DNA of 64,000 bases from Pseudomonas anuradhapurensis (GCF_014269225.2 NZ_CP077097.1:1804001-1868000); one strand, 5' to 3'. Shown: positions 46,922 to 56,124, counted from the stretch's first letter. Made by a program: numbers and translations. The notes: generated by a model from the letters alone, not told the origin.

Positions 46922-47143
46922 TCAGAGCTCTTTCACGGTGCGAATCTGGTCCTTGTTCAGGCGCGTGCGCTTGCCATCCAGTTGCTCGAATTCGTAGAAG
47001 CCGGAGTCTTCATCGAATTTTGGGGTGTCGGTGGCCTGGATTTCGCGACCGTCGTTCAGGGTAATGACGGTTGGCGATGCGCAGCCTGCCAGGGCGCCCA
47101 GGCCCAGGGCGAGCAGGAAGGCGGGTAGGGTCCGTTGAATCAT
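46922..47143 (-). CDS. YgdI/YgdR-family lipoprotein
   Basis: A 73-residue small lipoprotein. The signal peptide ends in the lipobox LAGC with Cys 21 as the lipidated residue. The mature SH3-like domain has TVITLNDGREIQATDTPKF and GFYEFEQLDGKRTRLNKDQI, typical of YgdI/YgdR. It is presumably anchored in the outer membrane; function is unknown. Confidence 0.9.
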   Translation of the reverse strand: MIQRTLPAFLLALGLGALAGCASPTVITLNDGREIQATDTPKFDEDSGFYEFEQLDGKRTRLNKDQIRTVKEL

Positions 47144-47331
47144 CGTGTTTCTCCAGTGCGATGGTGCTAGATGACATTAAGACGCAGCGCGTCCGCGCAA
47201 GTTCCTTCTACAGTGCAGCATAGCCGCTCAGCCAAGGCATTGACCAAGCGCAACAGCCACGGGTGTCACGCTGTGATGGGGGCGCGCTGTGTTATAACTG
47301 CGGCCATCCCATCTTGTTGTGACGGACGTCC

Positions 47332-47871
47332 ATGAAAGCCAAGGCAGATACCCCCTTCGTGCCGCTGAACATCGCCGTGCTCACGGTCAGCGACACCCGT
47401 ACCTTCGACACCGATACCTCCGGCCAGCTGTTCGTTGACCGCCTGAATGCAGCCGGCCACCGCTTGGCCGAGCGTGTGCTGCTGAAAGACGACCTGTACA
47501 AGATCCGTGCGCAGGTTGCCACCTGGATTGCCGATGACAACGTGCAAGTGGTGCTGATTACCGGCGGCACCGGCTTCACCGGGCGTGACAGCACGCCAGA
47601 GGCCGTGGCGTGCCTGCTGGACAAGCAGGTGGAAGGCTTTGGCGAGCTGTTCCGGCAGATTTCCGTGGCCGATATCGGCACCTCCACCGTGCAGTCGCGC
47701 GCCCTCGCCGGGCTGGCCAACGGCACCCTGGTGTGCTGCCTGCCGGGGTCGACCAATGCGGTGCGCACCGGCTGGGACGGTATCCTCGCGGAGCAGCTGG
47801 ATGCCCGCCATCGCCCGTGCAACTTCGTCGCGCACCTGAAGCAGGCTGCGGCCTGTGACAGCCGTGGCTGA
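47332..47871 (+). CDS. moaB: Molybdenum cofactor biosynthesis protein MoaB
   Basis: A 179-residue MogA/MoaB-type protein that adenylylates molybdopterin. The substrate loop is ITGGTGFTGRDSTPEAV and the family start NIAVLTVSDTR is present. It overlaps moeA by 17 bases in another frame, so both are one operon. Together with MoeA it completes the cofactor used by nitrate reductase and other molybdoenzymes. Confidence 0.94.
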   Translation: MKAKADTPFVPLNIAVLTVSDTRTFDTDTSGQLFVDRLNAAGHRLAERVLLKDDLYKIRAQVATWIADDNVQVVLITGGTGFTGRDSTPEAVACLLDKQVEGFGELFRQISVADIGTSTVQSRALAGLANGTLVCCLPGSTNAVRTGWDGILAEQLDARHRPCNFVAHLKQAAACDSRG

Positions 47872-49081
47872 GGTCCACCAGGCCCGGCCGCTGATGCCGG
47901 TGGAACAGGCCCTGGCGCAACTGCTGGCATTGGCCGAGGCCGCCCCGATCGGCGACTCCGAGAGCCTGCCGCTGGCGGAGGCCGAGGGCCGTGTGCTGGC
48001 CAGCGCTCTGCTGGCCCCGCTCGACCTGCCGCCTTGGCCGAACAGCGCCATGGACGGTTATGCCCTGCGCCTGGCCGACTGGCAGGGCGAGCCGCTGCCG
48101 GTCAGCCAGCGGATCTTCGCTGGCCATGCGCCGCAACCGCTGCAACCCGGCACCTGTGCACGGATCTTCACCGGCGCGCCGCTCCCTGACGGCGCCGACT
48201 GCGTCGAGATGCAGGAAAACACCGCCGACGTGGAACAGGGCCGGGTCCGCTTCCTCGAACCGTTGAAAGCCGGGCAGAACATTCGTCCCCAAGGCCAGGA
48301 AACCCGCAAGGGCGAGCAGGTGATGAATGCCGGCACCCGGCTGGGGCCGATCGAGCTGGGCCTGGCCGCAAGCCTCGGTTACGACCGCCTGCAGGTGGTG
48401 CGCAAGGTGCGGGTGGCAGTGCTGTCCACGGGCGACGAACTGGTCGAGCCCGGCCTGCCGCTGGGGCCGGGGCAGATCTACAACAGCAACCGCCAGCTGC
48501 TGGTCAGCTGGTTGCAGCGGCTGGGCTGCGAGGTGGTCGATGCGGGTATCCTGCCGGATGACCTGGCGCGAACCCGCGCCTGCCTGGCCGAGCTGGTCGC
48601 TGTCGACCTGATCCTGTCCACGGGCGGCGTTTCGGTGGGCGAAGCCGACTACCTCGGTGCCGCCCTGCGCGAAGCGGGCGAGCTGGCCTTGTGGAAGCTG
48701 GCAATCAAGCCGGGCAAACCGTTGACCTTCGGCCACTACCAGGGTGTGCCGGTGATCGGCCTGCCTGGCAACCCGGCGTCGACCCTGGTCACGTTTGGCC
48801 TGCTGGCCCGGCCGTATCTGTTGCGGCGCCAGGGCGTGGCCGACGTCACGCCGCTACGTTTCGACATGCCGGCAGGCTTCGACTGGCCCAAGCCCGGCAC
48901 CCGTCGCGAATACCTGCGTGCCCGCATCGAGCAGGGCCAGGTGCGCATCTACAAGAACCAGAGCTCTGGCGTGCTGCGCAGTGCGGCCTGGGCCGAAGGG
49001 TTGGTGGAGGTGCGCGAAGGCAGCACGCCGAAGCAGGGTGACTGCGTGCCGTTCATCCCATTCAGCGAGCTACTTGGCTGA
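47855..49081 (+). CDS. moeA: Molybdopterin molybdenumtransferase MoeA
   Basis: A 408-residue enzyme that inserts molybdate into adenylylated molybdopterin. Landmarks are the NSAMDGYALR motif near the N terminus, STGDELVEPG, STGGVSVGEADYL and LPGNPASTLVTF. The start is GTG 47855 inside the end of moaB, consistent with translational coupling. Its 3' end overlaps the convergent glycosyltransferase gene by 12 bases. Confidence 0.95.
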   Translation: MTAVAEVHQARPLMPVEQALAQLLALAEAAPIGDSESLPLAEAEGRVLASALLAPLDLPPWPNSAMDGYALRLADWQGEPLPVSQRIFAGHAPQPLQPGTCARIFTGAPLPDGADCVEMQENTADVEQGRVRFLEPLKAGQNIRPQGQETRKGEQVMNAGTRLGPIELGLAASLGYDRLQVVRKVRVAVLSTGDELVEPGLPLGPGQIYNSNRQLLVSWLQRLGCEVVDAGILPDDLARTRACLAELVAVDLILSTGGVSVGEADYLGAALREAGELALWKLAIKPGKPLTFGHYQGVPVIGLPGNPASTLVTFGLLARPYLLRRQGVADVTPLRFDMPAGFDWPKPGTRREYLRARIEQGQVRIYKNQSSGVLRSAAWAEGLVEVREGSTPKQGDCVPFIPFSELLG

Positions 49082-50317
49082 CCGGCCCAGCCAGGCGCTG
49101 GGCAGCGGCGCGGCCTCGGCCGCTGCCGCCTGGGCCAGGCGCATGTGTACATTCTCCAATTGCTGGGCAGCCACCCGCCAATCATGGCGCTGGCGGGCGA
49201 ACTGGCGCCCGGCAGCGCCCAGCTGGCTCATGCGCCAGGGCTGGTTGAGCAGCTGTGTGATCAACAAGGCCAGCTGGTCGCCGTCGTCACTGCCCAGGTA
49301 ATGCTCGCCGTTGTTCGCCGCCAGGCCGGAAACGCCTTTGCCAGTGGTGATGACCGGCAAGCCGGCGGCCATCGCTTCGAGTATCTTTACCTTGGAGCCA
49401 CCGGCATAACGCAGCGGCGCAAAGAACAGTGCCGAGCGCCGCTGCAGCTCACGCAGGTCCGGGCAATAGCCCAGCCATTCGATGCGCGGGTCGTTCCAGT
49501 GCAGCTTCCAGCTGGCCGGCATGGCATGCCCGGCGATGGCCAGGCGCACCGCCGGATTGCTCATCCACACTTGTGGCAGGATGTCTTCCAGCGCCCATTC
49601 GATTGCCTCCAGGTTGGCGCCGCACTCGAAGTTGCCAACGAACAGCAGGCGCTGGCTGTGCAGCGCCGGTTCCACGAACTGGTAGAAATCGCAGTCCACG
49701 CCATTGACCACCACGTTCACCGGGCGCCCGCTGGCCTGCGCGATCAACTCGGCGTCGTGGCTGCTGACCGCCACCAGTTCGGTGGGCTGGCGCAGTACCC
49801 GCTGTTCCCAGCGCCGGTAGCGCCACCGGTCGAAGGCATTGAACGGGCGCAGCCACAGCGGCAGGCGGTCGTGGTTGGCACCGCCTGTCAGCGACTCCAG
49901 GGTGTGTTCGCTGAGCATATACGGCAGCCTGCGGGTCTGCAGGGCCTTTTCGAAGGGCTGGAAACTGTAGCTGTGCTCGATCTGGATCACGTCCCACGGC
50001 TCGTCCAGCAATTGCTCGAAGCGGTGCCGCAGGCGGGGCGCCAGGCCATTGATGATCGCCCGCATGGGGTAGTCGAGGATGGGCGAGGCCAGCAGGTTGA
50101 GCGGGCTGTGCAAGGGCCGGCGGGGCAGTACGATCAGGCGTTCGAGCAACGGCTCCAGGACCTCGCGGGCCGCCTCGTCGAGAGGAATTTTCGATTGCAC
50201 CAGCAGGGTGATCCGGTGGCCGCGCTGGGCCAGTGCGCGCAGTAGATGGTATTGCCGGGTCTTGCTGCCGCTGGTGGTCGGCCAGGGCAGGTAAGGCAGC
50301 GTCCAGAGAATGCGCAT
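49070..50317 (-). CDS. Glycosyltransferase, GT4-like
   Basis: A 415-residue GT-B fold glycosyltransferase (MRILWTLPYLPWPTTSGSKT at the N terminus). The nucleotide-sugar-binding C-terminal half contains FFAPLRYAGGSKVKILEAMA, with the Glu of the E-x7-E type motif, and LPVITTGKGVSGL. It resembles the family often found in exosortase/PEP-CTERM exopolysaccharide clusters, but no such cluster is near. It stands alone, so acceptor and sugar are unknown. The longer open frame to 50479 lacks support. Confidence 0.85.
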   Translation of the reverse strand: MRILWTLPYLPWPTTSGSKTRQYHLLRALAQRGHRITLLVQSKIPLDEAAREVLEPLLERLIVLPRRPLHSPLNLLASPILDYPMRAIINGLAPRLRHRFEQLLDEPWDVIQIEHSYSFQPFEKALQTRRLPYMLSEHTLESLTGGANHDRLPLWLRPFNAFDRWRYRRWEQRVLRQPTELVAVSSHDAELIAQASGRPVNVVVNGVDCDFYQFVEPALHSQRLLFVGNFECGANLEAIEWALEDILPQVWMSNPAVRLAIAGHAMPASWKLHWNDPRIEWLGYCPDLRELQRRSALFFAPLRYAGGSKVKILEAMAAGLPVITTGKGVSGLAANNGEHYLGSDDGDQLALLITQLLNQPWRMSQLGAAGRQFARQRHDWRVAAQQLENVHMRLAQAAAAEAAPLPSAWLGRSAK

Positions 50318-50629
50318 GACCCGGAGTCCTCGCTGAAGGTCACGGTTGACAAGGCACGCGCGTCGGCAGGCGTGCACACCACTGCCGGTGGGGCGCGTCC
50401 TTGGCCAGGGTTGAGGCAGGCCCGGGCAAACAGGCGTCAATAGGCTGACTGGCCTGGAAAGACTCCCTGCTCGGGTCAAAAACTTGTCGATGCATCAGCC
50501 AAGCATAGCCGGGCCTGTGCGATGCTGTGAAAAAACACCGGTTGAGCCGATCAATTGCACAGCGGCATGCAACGATCCTGGGCTGCCGAGGGTCGAGATC
50601 TGGGTTGATCCATTCATGGAGGGGCGCAC
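50318..50629. other. Divergent intergenic region, glycosyltransferase / lipid kinase
   Basis: 312 bases separating two divergent genes. Apart from the GGAGG at 50618-50622 that serves the lipid kinase, I see no convincing promoter, repeat or small gene. Confidence 0.4.
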
Positions 50630-51517
50630 ATGCAAGGGCGCAAGGCAATGCTGATCCTGCACGGCAAGCAGGCGATGAACGAAGAGGTGCGCAGCGCCGT
50701 GCGCGGCCTGCGCGACAGCGGCTGGGTGCTGGATGTGCGGGTTACCTGGGAGGCCGGTGACGCCCAGCGCCTGGTTACCGAAGCGCTGGCCGCCGGCTAC
50801 AGCCATATCGTTGCAGGGGGTGGGGACGGCACGCTGCGCGATGTCGCCGAGGCCATGGGGCTGGCGGGTACCGAGGCCAGCCTGGCGTTGCTGCCGCTGG
50901 GCACGGCCAACGACTTTGCCAAGGCCGCCGGCATCCCCCTGGAGACCGCCACGGCGCTGGCCTTGCTCAACGTTCCTGCGCAGCCGATAGACCTGGGGCA
51001 GGCCGGCGAGCAGTTGTTCCTCAACATGGCCACAGGCGGTTTTGGCAGCCAGGTCACGGCCAACACCTCCGAAGACCTGAAGAAAGTCCTGGGCGCTGCC
51101 GCCTACCTGTTCACCGGGCTATCGCGCTTCAGCGAACTGCAGGCCGCTTCGGTGGCGTTGCAGGGGCCAGGTTTTCACTGGCAAGGGGACTTGCTGGCGC
51201 TGGGTATCGGCAATGGCCGCCAGGCCGGGGGCGGGCAGGTGCTGTGCCCCGAGGCGGTGGTCAACGACGGCTTGCTCGACATCGCCATCCTGCCGGCTCC
51301 GCAGGAAGTGGTCGGGACCTTGCGTGACCTGTTGGCCGGAGACGGCCTGTTCGTCCGGGCCAGGTTGCCCTGGGTCGAGATCAAGTGCTCGCAGGGGCTG
51401 GACATCAACCTCGATGGCGAGCCGTTGCAGGCCGACAAGCTGCGCTTCCAGGCCAGGGCCGCAGCACTGCGCCTGCACCTGCCAGCCGGGTCGCCGTTGC
51501 TCAGTCGTCCAGGCTGA
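50630..51517 (+). CDS. yegS: YegS-like lipid kinase
   Basis: A 295-residue member of the diacylglycerol-kinase catalytic family, related to E. coli YegS, which phosphorylates phosphatidylglycerol. The nucleotide-binding motif is VAGGGDGTLRDVAEAM, followed by LPLGTANDFAKAAGIP and NMATGGFGSQVT. The start has a perfect GGAGG eight bases upstream. It overlaps the convergent regulator gene by 17 bases at the 3' end. Confidence 0.9.
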   Translation: MQGRKAMLILHGKQAMNEEVRSAVRGLRDSGWVLDVRVTWEAGDAQRLVTEALAAGYSHIVAGGGDGTLRDVAEAMGLAGTEASLALLPLGTANDFAKAAGIPLETATALALLNVPAQPIDLGQAGEQLFLNMATGGFGSQVTANTSEDLKKVLGAAAYLFTGLSRFSELQAASVALQGPGFHWQGDLLALGIGNGRQAGGGQVLCPEAVVNDGLLDIAILPAPQEVVGTLRDLLAGDGLFVRARLPWVEIKCSQGLDINLDGEPLQADKLRFQARAAALRLHLPAGSPLLSRPG

Positions 51518-52160
51518 TGATTTTCTCGCGCACGGCGAACAGCACCAGGCCAGCCACGTCATGGATCTGCAGGCGTTTCATGATTTGCGAACGGTGGGTT
51601 TCCACCGTCTTGATCGACAGGCCCAGGCCGCTGGCGATCTCCCGGGTCGATTTGCCACGCACGATCAGGCGCAGGATCTCCAGTTGCCGCGCGGTGAGGC
51701 TGTGGCGCTCGCCCGTGGCTTGCTTGCCCTGCCTGGTGTGCTGCAGCGCCTGGTTGATGACCGTGTGGGCGATGGCCGGGCTGAGGTAGCGTTCGCCGTT
51801 GCGCACCGCGGCCAGGGCCTGCTCCAGCTCGGTGGCGCTGGTGTCCTTGAGCAGGTAGCCGTGGGCGCCGCTTTCCAGGGCACGCATGATCAGGTCCGGG
51901 TCGGTGTGCATCGACAGGATCAGTACCTTGCAGTTGTTGCCGCTGGCGCGTAGCTGGGTAAGCGCATCCAGGCCGCTGGTCGAGCGCATGGAGATGTCCA
52001 GCAAGACGATATCCGGCGCCAGCATGCGCACCCGTTCCAGCAATTGGCTGCCATCGTCGGCTTCGCCGATAACGTCATAACCGGGGATGTCGCAGACCAG
52101 GGCACGCACCCCGGCGCGGATCAGCGAATGGTCGTCTACCAACAGCAGTCTACAGGTCAT
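51501..52160 (-). CDS. NarL/LuxR-family response regulator
   Basis: A 219-residue response regulator. Receiver: LLLVDDHSLIRAGVR and the phosphoacceptor Asp in IVLLDISMRSTSGLDA. DNA-binding LuxR domain at about 150-210: LTARQLEILRLIVRGKSTRE, LSIKTVETHRSQIMKRL. The upstream kinase gene overlaps its start by 11 bases. Signal and targets are unknown. Confidence 0.93.
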   Translation of the reverse strand: MTCRLLLVDDHSLIRAGVRALVCDIPGYDVIGEADDGSQLLERVRMLAPDIVLLDISMRSTSGLDALTQLRASGNNCKVLILSMHTDPDLIMRALESGAHGYLLKDTSATELEQALAAVRNGERYLSPAIAHTVINQALQHTRQGKQATGERHSLTARQLEILRLIVRGKSTREIASGLGLSIKTVETHRSQIMKRLQIHDVAGLVLFAVREKIISLDD

Positions 52161-53046
52161 GGGTGTCGGTATTCCTGGCGCGTTGCTGAGTACGCGGTGG
52201 CCATGGGAACACCGCCTCGATGTGCGTGCCCTGGCCGGGCTGGCTGGTGATGGCGAGGCTGCCCTGCAGCGCGGTGACCCGCTCCAGCATGCCGGCCAGG
52301 CCGCGTTGGCCTGCCTCGGCCGGGTTTCTCGCCGGCACAAAGCCATGGCCGTCATCACGGATCGACAGCGCCAGCCCTACGGGGGTGCGTTGCAGGCCGA
52401 TGACCAGGTTGCGTGCCTGGGCATGGCGCAGCATGTTGGTCACGGCTTCCTGGGTAATACGAAACACTGCCATGGTCACCGCCTCGTCAATGCCGCCCAG
52501 GCGCTGGTTGCAAGCCAGGCTCCAGTGCACGTCGCTGTTGGCCAGGGTGCGCACCAGGTGCGCACGCAGGCTGGCTTCCAGGCCAAGGCTGGCCAGCTGC
52601 CGCGGGTTGAGCAGGGCGGACACGTTGCGCACGTTGCCCAAGGTGTCATCCAGCGTACTGCGCAGCGCCTCGCAGTGGCCCTGCAGCTCCTCAGGCATGC
52701 GTTTTTGCAGCCATTGCAACTGCAGCTTGGCGGCGGTGAGCAACTGGCCGATGTCGTCGTGCAGTTCACGGCCCAGGTGCTGGCGTTCGTCTTCCTGGAC
52801 CTTGAGCATGCGCTCGGCCAGTTCCGCCGGGCGCAGGCTGATCGACCTTGCGCTCAGGCCCAGTTGCACGGCAGTGCCCAGGGTGGCGGCCAGCTGTAGC
52901 AGCAGCAGGCTGGTCGGGATCGCCTGGTTGCCCAGGTACAGCACCAGGTTGGCGACCAGCGAGGCCACGCACAGCCCGACCGTTGCCCAGCGCAGCAGGG
53001 CGGCGCGGGAGCGGCAGCGCAAAGAAGTCTTCAAGCGTGGGAGCAT
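52150..53046 (-). CDS. DegS/NarX-type sensor histidine kinase
   Basis: A 298-residue kinase with two adjacent membrane helices (about 20-68) and almost no periplasmic part. A HisKA_3 domain has the phosphorylated His in RELHDDIGQLL, and a C-terminal HATPase has AVTNMLRHAQA and DDGHGF. The tiny sensor region points to sensing within the membrane or through a partner. ATG 53142, preceded by AAAGGTTGGAAG, would add 32 residues and is a real alternative start. It is the partner of the overlapping response regulator. Confidence 0.88.
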   Translation of the reverse strand: MLPRLKTSLRCRSRAALLRWATVGLCVASLVANLVLYLGNQAIPTSLLLLQLAATLGTAVQLGLSARSISLRPAELAERMLKVQEDERQHLGRELHDDIGQLLTAAKLQLQWLQKRMPEELQGHCEALRSTLDDTLGNVRNVSALLNPRQLASLGLEASLRAHLVRTLANSDVHWSLACNQRLGGIDEAVTMAVFRITQEAVTNMLRHAQARNLVIGLQRTPVGLALSIRDDGHGFVPARNPAEAGQRGLAGMLERVTALQGSLAITSQPGQGTHIEAVFPWPPRTQQRARNTDTHDL

Positions 53047-53401
53047 AGGTAGGGAAGCCACTGAAGTATTGCTGATGAAGGGCCTTGCACAATGCTGGTC
53101 AGAAGCTTGGGCGCAGTTCTTTCGATAGGTTTTCGAGCACATGAGCTTCCAACCTTTCAGTAGGTTGCAAGCGTTTATGGGTGCGCATATTACCACTTCG
53201 TACTGCCGCGGTCGCGGCTGGGTAGCGCTTTGAAACGCCGGCCGGTTGCGCCCTGCCGGCCAGCAAAGTGCCACCCGTTGAGGCGCGTAATGGGTAACTT
53301 GTGCGGTAATGATCCGACCTTGCTCCGGCAACTTCGGGCACCTTCCAGGCTCGACCATGGTGGGGCTTGAATCAACGAGGCCAGTTGCACGTTGTGCCGG
53401 G

Positions 53402-53914
53402 TCAATACGAGGACGGCGAGCGGTCGGGTTGTGTGCTGTCTGCCGCTTTGTCATGCGGGTGGATGCACACGCTGCCTTGTTCGTCACAGGACGTGCAGGT
53501 TCGGGCCAAGGGCTGCTGCACGACCTTGGCCAGTTCACCCAGCAGCACCAGCTGCTCGCCGATGTCCAGGTTAAGCCGGCCTGTCAGGGGGTCGACCAGC
53601 TCCAGCTGCCAGGCGAGCAGGGTCAGGCATGCCTCCACGGCCGGCAATGCTTCGCGCTGCAGGCAGCCGTCGTGGCAGGCCGGGGCGAGCAACTGTTGCA
53701 GGGCAGTGGTGTAATGGGCGACTTCGCGCAGGCCCAGGTGCATGGCCTGGCGGGCGAGGCTATCGAGCGCGTTGTCCAGGCAGCGGCAGGCATCCGGGTC
53801 GTTGTCGATCAGTTCCAGATGCTGCAGGCACTCCTGCGCCTGGGTCAGCTGTACCTGAGCGTCCAGCAGAAACCGCTGCAGCGCGTCATCGAACGATAAG
53901 GCACTGTCCTTCAT
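53402..53914 (-). CDS. HPt-like protein lacking the phosphorylatable His
   Basis: A 170-residue helical protein. The segment CLDNALDSLARQAMHLGLRE aligns with the CheA-P1/HPt pattern H-S-x-K-G-x-A-x-x-x-G, but Asp stands where the phosphorylated His should be. The C-terminal tail is rich in Cys and His (CTSCDEQGSVCIHPH), suggesting metal binding, and another C-x3-C lies in ACHDGCLQ. It is divergent from cheV, 348 bases away. I do not recognise an established family; a role in chemotaxis or phosphorelay signalling is inference from the fold and neighbour. Confidence 0.7.
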   Translation of the reverse strand: MKDSALSFDDALQRFLLDAQVQLTQAQECLQHLELIDNDPDACRCLDNALDSLARQAMHLGLREVAHYTTALQQLLAPACHDGCLQREALPAVEACLTLLAWQLELVDPLTGRLNLDIGEQLVLLGELAKVVQQPLARTCTSCDEQGSVCIHPHDKAADSTQPDRSPSSY

Positions 53915-54188
53915 GATGCCCCCGCGCGTAAGGCAGGCGCAGAGGACGGGCACGCCGATACGATAGCTAGCAAAAGCCTGACTCCATTCATGCAATGAGA
54001 ATGGCGTCACATTAATGGCTAAAGGATAGCGCGAACATCAGGTTGCACCCGATTGTCGCTAAGGGTTTCCCTTATCCGAGCCTCAGGTAGGGAACTTTTT
54101 GCCGGGCTGCCGATTTGCTCGGCGGTGCCCGCAGTAAAGCATGATGTTAAAGTGATATCAATTGTTTCGGCGCATTTTCCGGCAAGGG

Positions 54189-54214
54189 TCAAGCTGGGCG
54201 TGAAGCCGCCGATA
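54189..54214 (+). promoter_or_regulatory. FliA (sigma-28) promoter of cheV
   Basis: TCAAG (54189-54193), a 14-base spacer and a perfect GCCGATA (54208-54214), 48 bases before the cheV ATG. The rest of the 348-base gap (53915-54262) shows no other clear feature. Confidence 0.85.
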
Positions 54215-54262
54215 CAAGGTGGATGATCTCAATTTTTTCGACTCAAGCCTGGGGGTTTTCCA

Positions 54263-55198
54263 ATGGCTGGCATTCTCGACACGGTAGACCAACGTACGCA
54301 ACTGGTGGGTGAGAACCGCCTGGAAATCCTGATGTTTCGCCTGGCTGGTCGCCAGCTGTTCGCGATCAACGTGTTCAAGGTCCAGGAAGTGCTCCAGCTG
54401 CCCAAGCTGACCCTGATGCCCCAGCGCCACGCCTTCGTCTGCGGGGTGGTCAACTTGCGTGGCCAGACCCTGCCAGTGATCGACCTGTCCCAGGCGATCG
54501 GCATGCGCCCGCTGCAGCCGGGGCCTGACAGCACCATCATCGTGACTGAGTACAACCGTTCGGTGCAGGCCTTCCTGGTGGGCGGTGTCGACCGCATCGT
54601 CAACATGAACTGGGAGGCGATCATGCCGCCGCCGACCAGCGCCGGGCGCCAGCATTACCTGACCGCCATCACCAAGGTGGATGACAAGCTGGTCGAAGTG
54701 ATCGACGTGGAGAAGGTGCTGGCCGAGATCGTGCCGTACAACGCCCGGGTTTCCGGCGACAAGCTCGCTGACCCGGTGCTGGCGCGGGCGCGTGGCCGCG
54801 AAGTGCTGCTGGTGGACGACTCCAGCGTGGCCCTGGCGCAGTTGCGCGACACCCTGTCCCAGCTGGGGGTGAAGCTGCACGTGGCCAGTGACGGGCTGAA
54901 GGCGTTGCGCCTGCTCAAGGGCTGGGCCGATGCCGGCGAGGATGTCTGCAAGAAGTTGCTGATGGTGTTTACCGACGCCGAGATGCCGGAAATGGACGGC
55001 TACCGGCTGACCACCGAGATTCGTGGCGATGCCCGTTTGCGCCAGCTTTACGTGGTGCTGCATACCTCGCTGTCGGGCAGCTTCAACGAGTCGATGGTGA
55101 AAAAAGTCGGCTGCGACAACTTCCTGTCCAAGTTCCAGCCTGATCGCCTTGTCGATGTGGTCAAGCAACGCCTGTTGCTGGATGCCGCTACTGCGTGA
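54263..55198 (+). CDS. cheV: Chemotaxis coupling protein CheV
   Basis: A 311-residue CheW-receiver fusion that couples chemoreceptors to CheA. The CheW domain covers about 15-165 (NVFKVQEVLQ, GVVNLRGQTLPVIDLS). The receiver covers about 180-305, with acidic residues in VLLVDDSSVA and phosphoacceptor Asp in VFTDAEMPEMDGY. It is under a clear FliA promoter, so it is expressed with late flagellar genes. It is separate from any che operon, as often in Pseudomonas. Confidence 0.95.
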   Translation: MAGILDTVDQRTQLVGENRLEILMFRLAGRQLFAINVFKVQEVLQLPKLTLMPQRHAFVCGVVNLRGQTLPVIDLSQAIGMRPLQPGPDSTIIVTEYNRSVQAFLVGGVDRIVNMNWEAIMPPPTSAGRQHYLTAITKVDDKLVEVIDVEKVLAEIVPYNARVSGDKLADPVLARARGREVLLVDDSSVALAQLRDTLSQLGVKLHVASDGLKALRLLKGWADAGEDVCKKLLMVFTDAEMPEMDGYRLTTEIRGDARLRQLYVVLHTSLSGSFNESMVKKVGCDNFLSKFQPDRLVDVVKQRLLLDAATA

Positions 55199-55254
55199 TC
55201 CAGGCCCCTGCCGGGTATAAGCTTGGCGTTTTTGCATGACGCGAGGCGGCAGGG

Positions 55255-56058
55255 ATGTTTCTCAGTGAGCTGTATCGGTACCCGGTGAAGTCGGGGCAGG
55301 CGCAACGCCTGCGGGCTTCAGCGGTGGGGTTGTTGGGGTTGCAGGGTGATCGGCGCTGGATGGTGGTGGAGGAGGAGAACGGACGCTTCCTCACCCAACG
55401 TGCCTGGCCGCGGCTTGGCCAGCTCCGCGCCAGCGAAGACGACTGCGGCCAGTTGCTGCTGCAGGCGCCGGGGCAGGCTGCGTTGCGGGTGTCGGTGCCG
55501 GCGGCCGATGACGCACTGCGGGGCGTGACCATCTGGCGCGATACCTTGCGCGTGCCGGATGCCGGTGATGCGGCGGCGGCCTGGCTCAGCGAGCTGCTGG
55601 GCAAGCCCGTACGCCTGGTGCATTGCCCCGAACAGCGCGCGCGCTACCTGCCCAATGGCTATGGCTTGAACAGTGACCGGGCGGCGTTTCCGGACGGTTT
55701 TCCGTTGTTGCTGATCGGCCAGGGCTCGCTGGACGAACTCAACCGGCGGATCGGCCGGCCGATGGAAATGCTGCGCTTTCGCCCCAACCTGGTGGTGCAA
55801 GGCGCGGCGCCCTTTGCCGAGGATGGCTGGAAGCGGATTCGCATCGGCAGCCTGGAGTTCCGCGTGCTCAAGCCCAGTGTGCGCTGCATCTTCACCACCA
55901 TCGACCCGGCGACTGGCGAGCGCAGTGCCGACCGCGAGCCGATGGCCACGCTCAGGACCTTCCGCGAAAAGGAAGGGGATGTGTTGTTCGGGCAGAATCT
56001 GGCGGTGGATGGTGGTGGGCAGCTTGAAGTAGGGATGGAAGTCGAAATCCTGCAATGA
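55255..56058 (+). CDS. MOSC-domain protein (YcbX-like)
   Basis: A 267-residue protein with an N-terminal MOSC_N beta-barrel (FLSELYRYPVKSGQAQRL) and a C-terminal MOSC domain with RFRPNLVVQG and the conserved Cys in KPSVRCIFTTIDPATGER. Relatives carry molybdenum cofactor or handle sulfur; E. coli YcbX reduces N-hydroxylated bases. GGCAGGG just before ATG 55255 sets the start. It is convergent with slt. Confidence 0.9.
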   Translation: MFLSELYRYPVKSGQAQRLRASAVGLLGLQGDRRWMVVEEENGRFLTQRAWPRLGQLRASEDDCGQLLLQAPGQAALRVSVPAADDALRGVTIWRDTLRVPDAGDAAAAWLSELLGKPVRLVHCPEQRARYLPNGYGLNSDRAAFPDGFPLLLIGQGSLDELNRRIGRPMEMLRFRPNLVVQGAAPFAEDGWKRIRIGSLEFRVLKPSVRCIFTTIDPATGERSADREPMATLRTFREKEGDVLFGQNLAVDGGGQLEVGMEVEILQ

Positions 56059-56067
56059 CCGGTTGCC

Positions 56068-56111
56068 TGCACCGGCCTCTTGGCGGGGTTATCCACCAAG
56101 AGACCGGTGCA
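56068..56111. terminator. Long hairpin between convergent MOSC and slt genes
   Basis: 19-base arms TGCACCGGCCTCTTGGCGG (56068-56086) and its inverted partner (56093-56111) pair with two mismatches around a six-base loop. There is no T run, so it may act as a bidirectional barrier or be a REP relative rather than a classical terminator. Confidence 0.6.
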
Positions 56112-56124
56112 GTTTCAGCAACCC

